Assembly (NCBI RefSeq): GCF_027594825.1
Contig: NZ_CP088930.1
Location: 4,835,019 to 4,899,018 of the forward strand
DNA: 64,000 nt
Direction of reading: 5' to 3'
DNA from: Serratia liquefaciens
GTDB lineage: Bacteria; Pseudomonadota; Gammaproteobacteria; Enterobacterales; Enterobacteriaceae
In this document: piece by piece, positions 34,170-42,858 of the stretch
How the letters are laid out: every line of letters starts with the position of its first letter
Position numbering within the stretch: position 1 is the first letter of the stretch
Position numbers and translations under genes: made by a program
Notes under the pieces: generated by a model
Databases searched by the model: none
Seen by the model: only the letters and a program-made list of their open reading frames with translations
Told to the model about the DNA's origin: nothing

Positions 34170-35090
34170 TCAGAGGCCGACATCCGGCAGCGCAGGGCGG
34201 TTGGCCAGCGCTTTATTGACCACTGCTGTGACCTCGGCCAGGGTATCGCCCTGCAATGCCAGGCGTGGCGGGCGGGTAATGGCGCTGCCGCGACCCACCA
34301 ACTCTTCACACAGCTTGATGCACTGCACCAGATCGGGACGCGCATCCAAATGCAGCAGCGGCATAAACCAGCTGTACAATGCCAGCGCCTCCTCGAAGCG
34401 TTTTTGCTTCGCCAGACGGAACAGGGTTTCGCCTTCACGCGGGAAGGCGTTGGACATGCCGGAGATCCAGCCTTCGGCGCCGACGGCGATGCTTTCCAGC
34501 ACCACGTCATCCAACCCGGCGAACAGCACAAAGCGATCGCCCACTTCATTGCGCAAATCGATAAAGCGACGGGTGTCGCCGGAGGAGTCCTTGAAGCAGA
34601 CGATATTTTCGCAATCGACCAATGACGTCAGGATGTCCGGCGTCACGTCGTTTTTATAAATTGGCGGGTTGTTGTAGACCATGATCGGCAGATCGGTGGC
34701 GGTAGCGACGCTGCGAAAATGCGTTGCGGTTTCATGGGGTTTGGCTGAATAGACTAACGCCGGCATCACCATGATACCGTCGACGCCGACCTTTTGGGCT
34801 TCGCGCGCCATATTGCGCGCAAAGGCGGTGGTGAACTCGGCGATACCGGCAATCACCGGGACCTGACCCTGAGCTGCGTCGCGTGCCACTTCAATCACCG
34901 ACAGTTTTTCCTGAACGGTCAGCGAGGTGTTTTCACCCACGGTGCCGCACACCACCAGGCCCGAAACGCCGTCTTTGACCAGGTTTTTGATCACCGTATG
35001 GGTGGCGTCGAGATCCAGAGAAAAATCGCTGCGGAACTGGGTGCTGACCGCCGGGAATACGCCGCTCCAGCTAATGGCTTTATGGCTCAT
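34170..35090 (-). CDS. 1-pyrroline-4-hydroxy-2-carboxylate deaminase (DapA family)
   Basis: 306-aa DHDPS/NAL-family TIM-barrel enzyme. The Schiff-base Lys is in CFKDSSGD and the Tyr motif in MVYNNPPIYKND; GTVGENTSLT is the family carboxylate-binding loop. In a hydroxyproline locus this family member deaminates and opens 1-pyrroline-4-hydroxy-2-carboxylate to alpha-ketoglutarate semialdehyde. The ATG at 35088-35090 has AGGA eight nt upstream; the longer frame to 35111 is less likely. First gene of the minus-strand operon. Confidence 0.92.
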   Translation of the reverse strand: MSHKAISWSGVFPAVSTQFRSDFSLDLDATHTVIKNLVKDGVSGLVVCGTVGENTSLTVQEKLSVIEVARDAAQGQVPVIAGIAEFTTAFARNMAREAQKVGVDGIMVMPALVYSAKPHETATHFRSVATATDLPIMVYNNPPIYKNDVTPDILTSLVDCENIVCFKDSSGDTRRFIDLRNEVGDRFVLFAGLDDVVLESIAVGAEGWISGMSNAFPREGETLFRLAKQKRFEEALALYSWFMPLLHLDARPDLVQCIKLCEELVGRGSAITRPPRLALQGDTLAEVTAVVNKALANRPALPDVGL

Positions 35091-35141
35091 AGTGTTTTTC
35101 CTGTCGTCCAAGTTTGTTAATCAATGGTGAATTATTGGTAA

Positions 35142-35167
35142 AATACAATCACAGATTGACCTGTATT
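35142..35167. promoter_or_regulatory. Candidate operator upstream of the hydroxyproline operon
   Basis: AATACA and TGTATT form perfect 6-bp arms across a 14-bp centre, about 55-75 bp upstream of the DapA-like start. Position suits a regulator site; no consensus is known to me. Confidence 0.3.
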
Positions 35168-35297
35168 GTTCGCAGGGGCTTGACGGTTTTCGCCGAATGC
35201 CATGACGAAATTGGCACAGTAAGGCGGGACTGCAGACGAGAGGGAGCCTGATGCATAAGGCACCATGGCGATTTTTTTAATTATATAAATCAGCGCG

Positions 35298-36143
35298 TTA
35301 AAGAGTGATGGTGGTGCGGAAATCGCGCGGTGTTGAACCGGTCATGGCTTTGAATTGGCGGCTGAATGCGCTGTGATCGGTGTAGCCGCACTGCAAGGCG
35401 ATGTCGGTAATAGGCATATCACCGGCCAGCAGTTCGGTGGCTTTTTCCAGCCGCACCTTGTGGATCATCTGGCGTGGGGTGAGATGAAAAATACGTTTGC
35501 AGTAACGTTCAATCTGCGCCACAGAAAGTGCCGTGAGCGCCGTCAGTTCCTCAAGTGCGATCGGTCGGGCGTAATGCTGGCGAATGTAGACATCGATGGC
35601 CGCCAGCCGTTGATAGGCTGGGTGATTGGCCTTGGCTTCCTGCAGATCGTGCGAAATGCCGGCCATGCCGATGATTTTGCCCTGCGCGTCGTACAGCGCC
35701 AGCTTTTGCGTCAGACACCAACCGGTCTCGCGGCCGTTATACAAGTGCATTTCCAGTTGATCCTGGATCAGCTCCCCGTGGCGCAGCACGCGCAGATCCT
35801 GCTCGGTATACCCCGATCCGAGCTGGGCCGGGAAAACGTCCGCCGAGGTTTTGCCCAGCAACGGCGCGACGGTTTTAAACCCACAGCGTTTGGCCAGCGT
35901 CAGATTGGCGAACAGATAACGGGCTTGCACGTCTTTGATGAAGAACACCACGTTGGGTATGGCATTGAGCAGCGGGGCGATCAACGCCAGTGAATTCAGC
36001 AGATCGCGCAGAGTATTCGGCCGTTGCTGTGCCAGGCCATCACACCAGCGGGAAAGCTGTTCAACGGCGAACGCATCATCTTCCTGTTCATCGAAAGCGG
36101 GCCGGGTGTCAGTGATAACCTGGTGGTGTTGAGTTAATCGCAT
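35298..36143 (-). CDS. PAS-AraC family transcriptional regulator
   Basis: 281-aa regulator: an N-terminal PAS-like sensor (about residues 55-165; NAIPNVVFFIKDVQARYLFAN and MAGISHDLQEAK are PAS features) and a C-terminal AraC double helix-turn-helix (about 180-278; LALQCGYTDHSAFSRQFK-like block). AAGG-TATTGCC precedes the ATG. It sits between two divergent halves of the hydroxyproline locus and is the evident regulator, probably sensing hydroxyproline. Confidence 0.92.
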   Translation of the reverse strand: MRLTQHHQVITDTRPAFDEQEDDAFAVEQLSRWCDGLAQQRPNTLRDLLNSLALIAPLLNAIPNVVFFIKDVQARYLFANLTLAKRCGFKTVAPLLGKTSADVFPAQLGSGYTEQDLRVLRHGELIQDQLEMHLYNGRETGWCLTQKLALYDAQGKIIGMAGISHDLQEAKANHPAYQRLAAIDVYIRQHYARPIALEELTALTALSVAQIERYCKRIFHLTPRQMIHKVRLEKATELLAGDMPITDIALQCGYTDHSAFSRQFKAMTGSTPRDFRTTITL

Positions 36144-36531
36144 GGCAATACCTTTTCCCGCTGAATGGCACAGAATCTGGAGTGGCCAGGTCGGCCATCT
36201 TTAACGCGCCTCATCAATATTAACTTTCCTATAACTTTTCAAGCGGAGCCTTCAATTATGCGGATCACCGCAAACTTTTTCCCTCCGTGACGTATTCCAT
36301 ACAGAAAAAATGACCTCTTTCGCACCGGTCTAGAGATAGCATGAAAGTAACAAATTGATAAATAACTCATTATTATGGTTGCTCACTTTTCTCTGTTCGG
36401 CGCTAACCGGATATCCAATTAAGGACTGTGCTGATTTCTGCATGCGCCGAGCCGAAATGCATCAAGCGGCGATCGGCAGATTCGGTCAGGCTAATGTCAT
36501 CGGTAACATTTCATTAACTCAGGAGGCTCCG
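36144..36531. promoter_or_regulatory. Divergent promoter region, AraC gene and epimerase operon
   Basis: 388 bp with no supported gene; the epimerase frame is open back to 36355, but without a ribosome site. It must contain both promoters; I could not single out an operator. Confidence 0.5.
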
Positions 36532-37479
36532 ATGGCACTTTCTTCGCATTTCACCGCGCTGCGGGCGATCGATTCCCATACCGCCGGTGAACCCACCCGG
36601 TTGATCATCGATGGGTTTCCCGATTTGGGTACCGGCAGTATGGCGGAGCGCAAAATCCGATTCGCCCAAGAGTATGACGACTGGCGCAGTGCCATCATTC
36701 TGGAGCCGCGCGGCAATGATGTCCTGGTCGGGGCTCTACTCTGCCAGCCCTGTTCGCCACAGGCCGCCGCCGGGGTGATTTTTTTCAACAACGCCGGCTA
36801 TTTGGGCATGTGCGGCCACGGCACCATTGGCCTGGTGGCCTCATTGGCCTATCTGGGGCGAATTGGCGTGGGGGATCACCTGATTGAAACGCCTGTCGGC
36901 ACGGTCAATGCCAGGCTGCATGAGGATGGCAGCGTGACGGTGGAAAACGTACCGGCCTATCGTTACCGCCGACAGGTAAGGGTGGAGGTGAGCGGTTATG
37001 GCCCGGTGGTGGGTGATATTGCCTGGGGCGGGAACTGGTTTTTCCTTATCAGTGAACATCAGCTGGCGATCGATACGCAAAACCTGGACGCGCTCACCGC
37101 TTTTTGTTGGGCGGTGCGGGTGGCGCTGGAGTCTGCGGGGATTTATGGCGAAGACGGCGGGGTTATCGACCATATTGAACTGTTCGCTGCCGATCCGCAG
37201 GCGGACAGCCGTAACTTCGTGCTTTGCCCGGGTAAAGCCTATGACCGCTCGCCGTGCGGGACGGGCACCAGCGCAAAACTGGCCTGTCTGGCGGCTGACG
37301 GCAAGCTGCAACCGGGTGAGATCTGGCGTCAGGCGAGCGTGATCGGCAGTCAGTTCAGCGGTTATTACCAACGCAACGGCGATCGCGTGACGCCGTTTAT
37401 CCGTGGGCAAGCCTATGTGTGCGCTGACAGCCAACTGCTGTTGGATGAGCGTGACCCTTTCGTTTGGGGTATCCGCTGA
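36532..37479 (+). CDS. 4-hydroxyproline 2-epimerase (proline racemase family)
   Basis: 315-aa member of the proline racemase superfamily. Both catalytic cysteines are present (Cys94 in MCGHGTIG and Cys242 in [10 protein letters not shown]), which marks epimerases/racemases; 3-hydroxyproline dehydratases have Thr for the first Cys. It should convert trans-4-hydroxy-L-proline to cis-4-hydroxy-D-proline. GGAGG just before the ATG at 36532 fixes the start. Its TGA overlaps the next ATG, so it is coupled to the D-hydroxyproline dehydrogenase genes. Confidence 0.94.
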   Translation: MALSSHFTALRAIDSHTAGEPTRLIIDGFPDLGTGSMAERKIRFAQEYDDWRSAIILEPRGNDVLVGALLCQPCSPQAAAGVIFFNNAGYLGMCGHGTIGLVASLAYLGRIGVGDHLIETPVGTVNARLHEDGSVTVENVPAYRYRRQVRVEVSGYGPVVGDIAWGGNWFFLISEHQLAIDTQNLDALTAFCWAVRVALESAGIYGEDGGVIDHIELFAADPQADSRNFVLCPGKAYDRSPCGTGTSAKLACLAADGKLQPGEIWRQASVIGSQFSGYYQRNGDRVTPFIRGQAYVCADSQLLLDERDPFVWGIR

Positions 37480-38603
37480 TGGCTGCCGACAGGCCTGCTG
37501 AAGCGATTGTGGTGGGGGCCGGTATTATTGGTGCCGCCTGTGCCTGGCGTCTGGCGCAACAAGGGCTGCAGGTGCTGCTGGTGGATAATCAGCGCGCCGG
37601 TGCGACCGCCGCAGGCATGGGCCATTTGGTGTGTATGGACGACAACCCTGCCGAGCTGGCCTTAAGCGCCTACTCGCTGCAGCTGTGGCGCAGCTTGGTG
37701 GCGAGAATGCCGGAAAACTGCGCCTGGCGTGGCTGCGGTACGCTGTGGCTGGCAGAGCGGGACGATGAAATGGCGATTGCCGAAGCCAAGCTCCAGCGTA
37801 TGGCGGAGTATGGCGTGACCGGCGAAATGCAAAGCGCCGCACAGGTGGCGGGCCTGGAACCTATGCTACGCCCCGGTTTGGCGGGCGGACTGCGAGTGCC
37901 GGGCGATGGCATTGTTTATGCGCCTAATGTGGCCCGCTGGCTGGTGAGCGACGCCGGATCGGCAATCAGAATCATTACCGGGGAGGCTTGTGCGTTGGAA
38001 GATCGGGCCGTCGTGCTGGCGAGCGGTGAATGTCTGACGGCACCTGTAGTGGTGTTGGCCTGCGGTCTGCAGGCCAACGGGTTGCTGGAACAGCCCCTAC
38101 TGCGGGCCAAGAAAGGGCAGTTGGCGATTACCGATCGCTATCCGCAAAGGATCCATCATCAGTTGGTTGAATTGGGCTATGGGGCCAGCGCCCACGCCAG
38201 CGACGGGACTTCGGTGGCGTTTAACGTTCAGGCGCGCCCAACGGGCCAGTTGCTGATCGGCTCTTCTCGCCAGTTTGATGCTCCTGACAGTGACATCGAT
38301 TTGCCGTTGCTGGCCGCAATGTTGGCGCGTGCCAACGCTTTTCTGCCCACGCTGGCACAGATGAACGTCATTCGCTGTTGGACCGGCCAGCGTGCCGCCT
38401 CCGCCGACGGTTTGCCGCTGTTGGGCCCGCATCCGCAACACCGCTGGCTGTGGCTGGCGCTGGGGCACGAAGGGTTAGGCGTCACCACCGCGTTGGGCAG
38501 TGCTGAGCTGATTGCTGCGCAGATCCTCCATCATCGCCCGGCGATTGACGACACGCCTTATTTGGCTGCACGCATGTTCAGTACGGAGGCGTTAGCGGTA
38601 TGA
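37479..38603 (+). CDS. D-hydroxyproline dehydrogenase, DAO-type FAD subunit
   Basis: 374-aa FAD oxidoreductase of the DAO/glycine oxidase family (AIVVGAGIIGAACAWRLAQQG dinucleotide-binding motif at residues 11-31; C-terminal GLPLLGPHP and LWLALGHEGLGVTTALGSAEL). It oxidises cis-4-hydroxy-D-proline to 1-pyrroline-4-hydroxy-2-carboxylate. The following two genes supply Fe-S and electron-transfer subunits, as in heterotrimeric D-hydroxyproline dehydrogenases. The start overlaps the epimerase stop by one base (TGATG). Confidence 0.93.
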   Translation: MAADRPAEAIVVGAGIIGAACAWRLAQQGLQVLLVDNQRAGATAAGMGHLVCMDDNPAELALSAYSLQLWRSLVARMPENCAWRGCGTLWLAERDDEMAIAEAKLQRMAEYGVTGEMQSAAQVAGLEPMLRPGLAGGLRVPGDGIVYAPNVARWLVSDAGSAIRIITGEACALEDRAVVLASGECLTAPVVVLACGLQANGLLEQPLLRAKKGQLAITDRYPQRIHHQLVELGYGASAHASDGTSVAFNVQARPTGQLLIGSSRQFDAPDSDIDLPLLAAMLARANAFLPTLAQMNVIRCWTGQRAASADGLPLLGPHPQHRWLWLALGHEGLGVTTALGSAELIAAQILHHRPAIDDTPYLAARMFSTEALAV

Positions 38604-38860
38604 GCCAAAAACAGAATCAGCTGAGGGTGACCCTTAACGGTGAAAGCCTCTGGGTTCCGGAAGGGGTTAGCGTGGCGGCGGCGCTCAGTCTGAGGGGTGA
38701 GGACAGCTGTCGTGTTTCGGTCAGCGGACAAGCGCGCACGCCGTTTTGCGGCATGGGGGTCTGCCAGGAGTGCCGCGTGACCGTAAATGGCTTGCGGCGA
38801 CTGGCATGCCAGACGCTCTGTCAGCCGGGAATGCAGATTGAGAGGACGGAGAATGAGTGA
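38600..38860 (+). CDS. D-hydroxyproline dehydrogenase, [2Fe-2S] subunit
   Basis: 86-aa ferredoxin-like protein with the plant-type [2Fe-2S] ligand spacing FCGMGVCQEC and a fourth Cys in LACQTLCQ. Small 2Fe-2S proteins of this kind are the gamma subunit of amino acid dehydrogenases (opine, hydroxyproline) and are often called (2Fe-2S)-binding protein. It overlaps the previous gene by 4 bp (ATGA) and the next by 8 bp. Confidence 0.92.
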   Translation: MSQKQNQLRVTLNGESLWVPEGVSVAAALSLRGEDSCRVSVSGQARTPFCGMGVCQECRVTVNGLRRLACQTLCQPGMQIERTENE

Positions 38861-40115
38861 CCTCGTGTGCGATGTGCTGGTTATCGGTGCTGGCCCGGCC
38901 GGGCTAGCGGCGGCCCGCGCGGCGGCAGAAAGTGGCCAGTCAGTGCTGGTACTTGACGATAACCTGCGGCCGGGCGGGCAGATCTGGCGTGACGGACCCA
39001 ACGTGGTATTACCGGCATTGGCACATTGGTATCGGCAGGGTGTGGAGGCCCCGAGTAATCTGACCTTGCTTAATGGGATGAAGATTATCGCTCAGTGTGG
39101 GCCGCAGAAAATGCTCTACGAAGATGCGACAGGCAGCGGAGTGGTGGACTATCAAACATTGATCTTGTGCTGTGGCGCGCGTGAGTTGCTATTGCCGTTT
39201 CCCGGCTGGACATTGCCTGGCGTGACCGGTGCCGGTGGGCTGCAGGCGCAGATCAAACAGGGATTGCCGATCAAAGGGGAGCGGGTGGCGATTGCCGGCA
39301 GTGGCCCGTTACTGCTGGCGGTGGCCAACAGCGTGATCAAGGCCGGAGGAGAAGTGGTGAGGGTAGCAGAACAGGCCTCCGCCACGCGCCTGACGGCGTT
39401 TGCCGGCGGGTTGTGGCGTTGGCCGGCCAAGTTACGCCAGTCATTTACCCTGATCAACCGCCATTACCGCCCTGGCAGCTTTGTGCTGGAAGCAATAGGT
39501 GATCAACGGTTGACGGCGATACGGCTGCAGACTGGCACTCGAGTGGCGACGCTGGCCTGTGAACGCCTGGCCTGCGGTTTTGGCCTGGTAGCGAACGTCG
39601 AACTGGCGATGCTGCTGGGCTGCCGCCTTTATGATGACGCCGTTGCCGTGGACGATAACCAGCAGACCAGCCAGCCGAAAATTTATGCCGCCGGTGAATG
39701 TACCGGAATAGGGGGCAGCGAGCTGGCGCTGACGGAAGGGACGATTGCCGGGTATGTCGCCACCGGCAATCAACAACGGGCGAAGGGATTAATGCGGCAA
39801 CGTGATCAATGGCGGCGATTTGCCGATGCCGTGGCACAGACTTTTGCGTTGGATCCCGCATTGAAAGCGTTGGCGCAACCGCAAACCCTGGTGTGCCGTT
39901 GTGAAGATGTTTCCTTAAGCCAGCTAAGCGGCTTTCCTGACTGGACGACGGCCAAGCTGAGCAGTCGCTGTGGCATGGGGGCTTGTCAGGGGAAGATTTG
40001 CGCGACGGCGGTGCGTCATTTGCTTGGCTGGCCGCTACCGGCTCCGCGGATACCGCTGACGCCGGTAAGGGTCGAAACCCTGGCGCGATTGAACGGCATC
40101 GAGACTGACCAATAA
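38853..40115 (+). CDS. D-hydroxyproline dehydrogenase, FAD/NAD-binding subunit with BFD domain
   Basis: 420-aa pyridine nucleotide-disulfide-type oxidoreductase (CDVLVIGAGPAGLAAARAAA at residues 6-25; second nucleotide fold VAIAGSGPLLLAVAN) with a C-terminal BFD-like [2Fe-2S] module (LVCRCEDVSL and CGMGACQGKICATAV). Together with the previous two genes it forms the electron-transferring dehydrogenase complex. The ATG at 38853 has GGACGGAG directly upstream and lies inside the end of the ferredoxin gene; the open frame upstream to 38787 is shadow. Confidence 0.92.
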   Translation: MSDLVCDVLVIGAGPAGLAAARAAAESGQSVLVLDDNLRPGGQIWRDGPNVVLPALAHWYRQGVEAPSNLTLLNGMKIIAQCGPQKMLYEDATGSGVVDYQTLILCCGARELLLPFPGWTLPGVTGAGGLQAQIKQGLPIKGERVAIAGSGPLLLAVANSVIKAGGEVVRVAEQASATRLTAFAGGLWRWPAKLRQSFTLINRHYRPGSFVLEAIGDQRLTAIRLQTGTRVATLACERLACGFGLVANVELAMLLGCRLYDDAVAVDDNQQTSQPKIYAAGECTGIGGSELALTEGTIAGYVATGNQQRAKGLMRQRDQWRRFADAVAQTFALDPALKALAQPQTLVCRCEDVSLSQLSGFPDWTTAKLSSRCGMGACQGKICATAVRHLLGWPLPAPRIPLTPVRVETLARLNGIETDQ

Positions 40116-40163
40116 GCCTGCTACACTCAGGCAAGATGACCGGACAAATCGGGCGGATAACGG

Positions 40164-40319
40164 ATGATAAATGCATTGATCACGCTGGGGCTGTGCCTGC
40201 TGTTGATGCCGCTATTGTTGTGGTTGATTGGCCGGGCGCTATCGGCCGCAAAAGATAAAAAGCCGGAAGGGGACAAGCGAAAACCCAGGACCGGCATGCC
40301 GCACGGTGATGATGAGTGA
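40164..40319 (+). CDS. Predicted 51-residue single-span membrane protein
   Basis: A short frame with one hydrophobic helix (LITLGLCLLLMPLLLWLIGRAL) followed by a strongly charged tail (KDKKPEGDKRKP). It starts 48 bp after the dehydrogenase subunit and is convergent with the lipoprotein gene at 40369. The ribosome site is weak (GCGGATAACGG). Could be a small tail-anchored or signal-anchored protein; no family known to me. Confidence 0.45.
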   Translation: MINALITLGLCLLLMPLLLWLIGRALSAAKDKKPEGDKRKPRTGMPHGDDE

Positions 40320-40368
40320 ACTCAGTGGCGCGTGAGGCGATGTGCCGGCCGCGCCGCTGTTATTACGG

Positions 40369-40725
40369 CTACTGTGGCCAATAATAGGTTTTCTCGTGCC
40401 AGCCTTTCCCATACATACATGCCTGAATGGTTGCCGATCGTGCATCTTCGTTACGATCGTTCTGCACTGTTTTAAACGAAGGCTGCTTATCGTAACGGTA
40501 GCCTGCCGGGCAGTCCTTCTTGTTTTTCTCGCAGGTCTGGTATTGGTTCTCGTAGCTAAATTCAAAATCTCTCACCACATCGGGCGGAAAGCGTTCATAA
40601 CCACGCCCTTTGCATTCGGCATAGTCGGCCTCGCGAGTGGTGCTGCTTGCGCCAGGCTTTTCCCACTGGGTACAGGCAGTCAATGTCATTAATGGCAATA
40701 TAATCAAAAAACTAAACGTCTTCAT
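40369..40725 (-). CDS. Hypothetical lipoprotein, 118 aa
   Basis: Signal peptide with lipobox LTAC (Cys about residue 18); +2 Thr predicts the outer membrane. The mature part is hydrophilic with four further Cys (AECKGRGYERFPP, TCEKNKKDCPAG, IQACMYGKGW), the last being similar to the common AC-MxxKG(W/Y) end of small enterobacterial lipoproteins. AGGGATACC precedes the ATG at 40723-40725; the frame to 40749 is less likely. Confidence 0.8.
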   Translation of the reverse strand: MKTFSFLIILPLMTLTACTQWEKPGASSTTREADYAECKGRGYERFPPDVVRDFEFSYENQYQTCEKNKKDCPAGYRYDKQPSFKTVQNDRNEDARSATIQACMYGKGWHEKTYYWPQ

Positions 40726-41187
40726 GGTATCCCTAACTCTTCCTTTCATCCTGTATTCACACGCTAAGAATCTTCCTAGGCGAGAGAGGGCATGAGTGTA
40801 ATAAACTGATGTTAAAATTGGAAATGATAATAGTTATTGTTTAGGCGAGGTTGATGTAATACCGACAGTGCAGGGCTGAAAACGTCATTTCTAATAATGA
40901 AATAGTACCCATTGTTATAATGTACCTGCTAACTTTCATTGGGTGCGTATTGATTCTATTTCTTTAAGATATTTACCTAAAGATTAATTCTTATTATTGG
41001 TAACGCAAGGGTATTTGAAGAGTCATGAATTAGAATAGGGTTTCTTCTATTGCTTTTTATGAATTATAGAAAATAAAACTATTATTCAATTTGCCGGTAA
41101 TACGATTGCAATTCATGTGTAAATTTTTTAGATTCAGGATCGAGAAGCAGTTGTCATGATGATGAAGATGTTAAAGGGAGTTTTATT
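40726..41187. other. AT-rich intergenic region
   Basis: About 460 bp, clearly more AT-rich than its surroundings, without an ORF of note. The base composition and the phage-like gene to its right suggest acquired DNA. No terminal repeats or integrase seen. Confidence 0.5.
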
Positions 41188-41502
41188 TTGGCGAATAAAT
41201 CTGAAGTACCTAAAGACAGTGCTGATTTACCTTCATTATCAGAAGATTGTGACAGGTTAAGAAACCTTTCCGATGTCGGGGATTCATTTGGTTATGGTCG
41301 TACTCGTTTTTATCAATGGTGCCGGGGGCGCGGCTTTCTCACGCTGATGAATGCGCCTTCTACAGAGATGATCAGTGCGGGTTACATGGTGACGACGTTA
41401 TCAGAGAATGGTTACTCACGCGTTTATGTGACTGAGGATGGTTTTAATTTTGTGGGCGGTGCCTTTCGAGAAGACATTCAAAAACGTATGGTCAAACTTT
41501 AA
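41188..41502 (+). CDS. Orphan KilAC-domain (phage antirepressor-like) protein
   Basis: 104-aa protein resembling the KilAC DNA-binding domain found at the C-terminus of phage antirepressors: LRNLSDVGDSFGYGRTRFYQW (helix-turn-helix), then RGFLTLMN, SAGYMVTT and the Y-x-x-V-x-V-T-x-D-G end (YSRVYVTEDGFNFV). The usual N-terminal Bro/Rha/Ant domain is absent. The start is TTG at 41188 with AAAGGGAG seven nt upstream; no in-frame ATG upstream. Flanked by AT-rich DNA and no other phage genes. Confidence 0.72.
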   Translation: MANKSEVPKDSADLPSLSEDCDRLRNLSDVGDSFGYGRTRFYQWCRGRGFLTLMNAPSTEMISAGYMVTTLSENGYSRVYVTEDGFNFVGGAFREDIQKRMVKL

Positions 41503-41733
41503 AGGGATTATAAAAATCTTATTCATTTCAGTATTCTAACTACGGAATTTTCTTATGTCAGCCGGCAGTTTTGGCCGAACAGCATCACGGCCGGTGAAGG
41601 TAAGCGCATGGCCTTTACGATTAGCTTGGGTATACGGTAAGTTATCCTATTTTTTCATTGATGATGCTCTGGCGCTATAGCCGCAGGCTATTGTGTTGCT
41701 ACTATAAAAGTTGGTTTTCCCCAGGAGCTCAGG

Positions 41734-42165
41734 ATGAAGCATTACGCCGCGTTACTTGTTACCACCGTGCTGTTGTCTGGCTGCGCCACGCAGTCTGTTC
41801 CGCTACAACAGGCCGAATTAGCGCCTCCTAGCCGGCTGTTGCTTTATCAGAATATGCCGCAGACCCCTTTTGCCACGATAGTGGTGGTACGTGACAGTGG
41901 GATGTTGGCTGGCAGTTGCCGAACCGGGGTTTATATCAACGGGGAGTTTGCTGCGTCGCTGGCGGCGAAAGAAAAGGCCGAATTCCGGGTGCCGGTCGGC
42001 AATAATGAAATCAGCATTGGGCAGGATATGATCGAAAACAGTCTGTGCATCTGGCGCGATACCAGCGGCCGGTTACCGATGACGTTGCGTGCCGGCGAAA
42101 GCCGCTATTTCCGCGTGGCGGGAGATATGCAGCGCGGGTTTGTTCTGCAGGCCGGCAGGCCGTAA
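41734..42165 (+). CDS. Hypothetical lipoprotein, 143 aa
   Basis: Signal peptide with lipobox LSGC (Cys about 17); +2 Ala predicts outer membrane. The mature domain (about residues 45-140) looks like a small beta-sandwich: ATIVVVRDSGMLAGSC, TGVYINGEFAASLAAKEKAEF and VPVGNNEISIGQ, similar in style to DUF2846-type lipoproteins with a cofactor-free PEGA-like fold. CCAGGAGCTCAGG precedes the ATG. Function unknown. Confidence 0.82.
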   Translation: MKHYAALLVTTVLLSGCATQSVPLQQAELAPPSRLLLYQNMPQTPFATIVVVRDSGMLAGSCRTGVYINGEFAASLAAKEKAEFRVPVGNNEISIGQDMIENSLCIWRDTSGRLPMTLRAGESRYFRVAGDMQRGFVLQAGRP

Positions 42166-42179
42166 GTCTGGTGGGGCAC

Positions 42180-42521
42180 TCAACGCCCCTGCCACCATCC
42201 CCACAGGGTAATCAAAAGCCAGGCCGCCGCGATCCAACACAATACCGCTGCGGCCAGCGCCCAGGACAATCTCATGCTGTTGATAAAGAAATACAGCGAA
42301 ATCAGATACACCAGATAGGGTAAAACGGCCCACATGCCGAAAATCAGCGTGGTTCTCAACGCTTCGATCGAGCGTTCGCTGCCGACGATGTAATGGGCAA
42401 TCAGTGCGAAGGTCGGGAACAACGGCACCAGACCGGCGATATAGTAGCTGCGGCTTTTGGCAAGCAGGCCAATGAGTACCACCACCAGTGCGCCAATCAG
42501 CGCTTTTACCACGATGCCCAT
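42180..42521 (-). CDS. glpM: GlpM family membrane protein
   Basis: 113-aa inner-membrane protein with four hydrophobic segments, clearly homologous to E. coli GlpM (KALIGALVVVLIGLLAKSRS; YYIAGLVPLFPTFALIAHYI). Function poorly known; named after an effect on alginate in Pseudomonas. The ATG at 42519-42521 with GAGAGACAT matches the E. coli start; the longer frame to 42575 is not supported. Confidence 0.93.
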   Translation of the reverse strand: MGIVVKALIGALVVVLIGLLAKSRSYYIAGLVPLFPTFALIAHYIVGSERSIEALRTTLIFGMWAVLPYLVYLISLYFFINSMRLSWALAAAVLCWIAAAWLLITLWGWWQGR

Positions 42522-42633
42522 ATGTCTCTCTGGCGTAAATAAAAACACATTGCCTGAAATAACCAGGGTGATCAATCATCAGGAGGCTGGGGGTGGAACG
42601 GGCCCGCGGTGACGGCAGGCCGGAGGGGATAGC

Positions 42634-42858
42634 TTATTGGCGGTAGGCGTGCTTAATCTGCTGAATGCTGTTTTTAAAGATTTCGGCCTGGGTCGGATCT
42701 TCAATCTGCGCGATAAAGCGTTCCATGTTGATAATGACTTTCCCGGCGTCGGCCTGGCCGATCGATTTCAGGATCAGCGTCAGCGTGGCTTTAAGACAGG
42801 CGACTTCTGTCGCCAGCGTTTCCGGGTTTGCAGACGTAGTAAAGTCAACGTTGCTCAT
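42634..42858 (-). CDS. yecF: YecF (DUF2594) family protein
   Basis: 74-aa small cytosolic protein matching E. coli YecF in length and in blocks (EVACLKATLTLILKSIGQAD; QIKHAYRQ end). Function unknown. GGAGAGAAA before ATG at 42856-42858 sets the start. As in E. coli, it lies beside uvrY; the sdiA gene that E. coli has next to it is not here. Confidence 0.92.
   Translation of the reverse strand: MSNVDFTTSANPETLATEVACLKATLTLILKSIGQADAGKVIINMERFIAQIEDPTQAEIFKNSIQQIKHAYRQ

Noticed and set aside
41555-41680. 41-codon plus frame between the KilAC gene and the lipoprotein
   Set aside because: No ribosome-binding site and no hydrophobic or conserved pattern.
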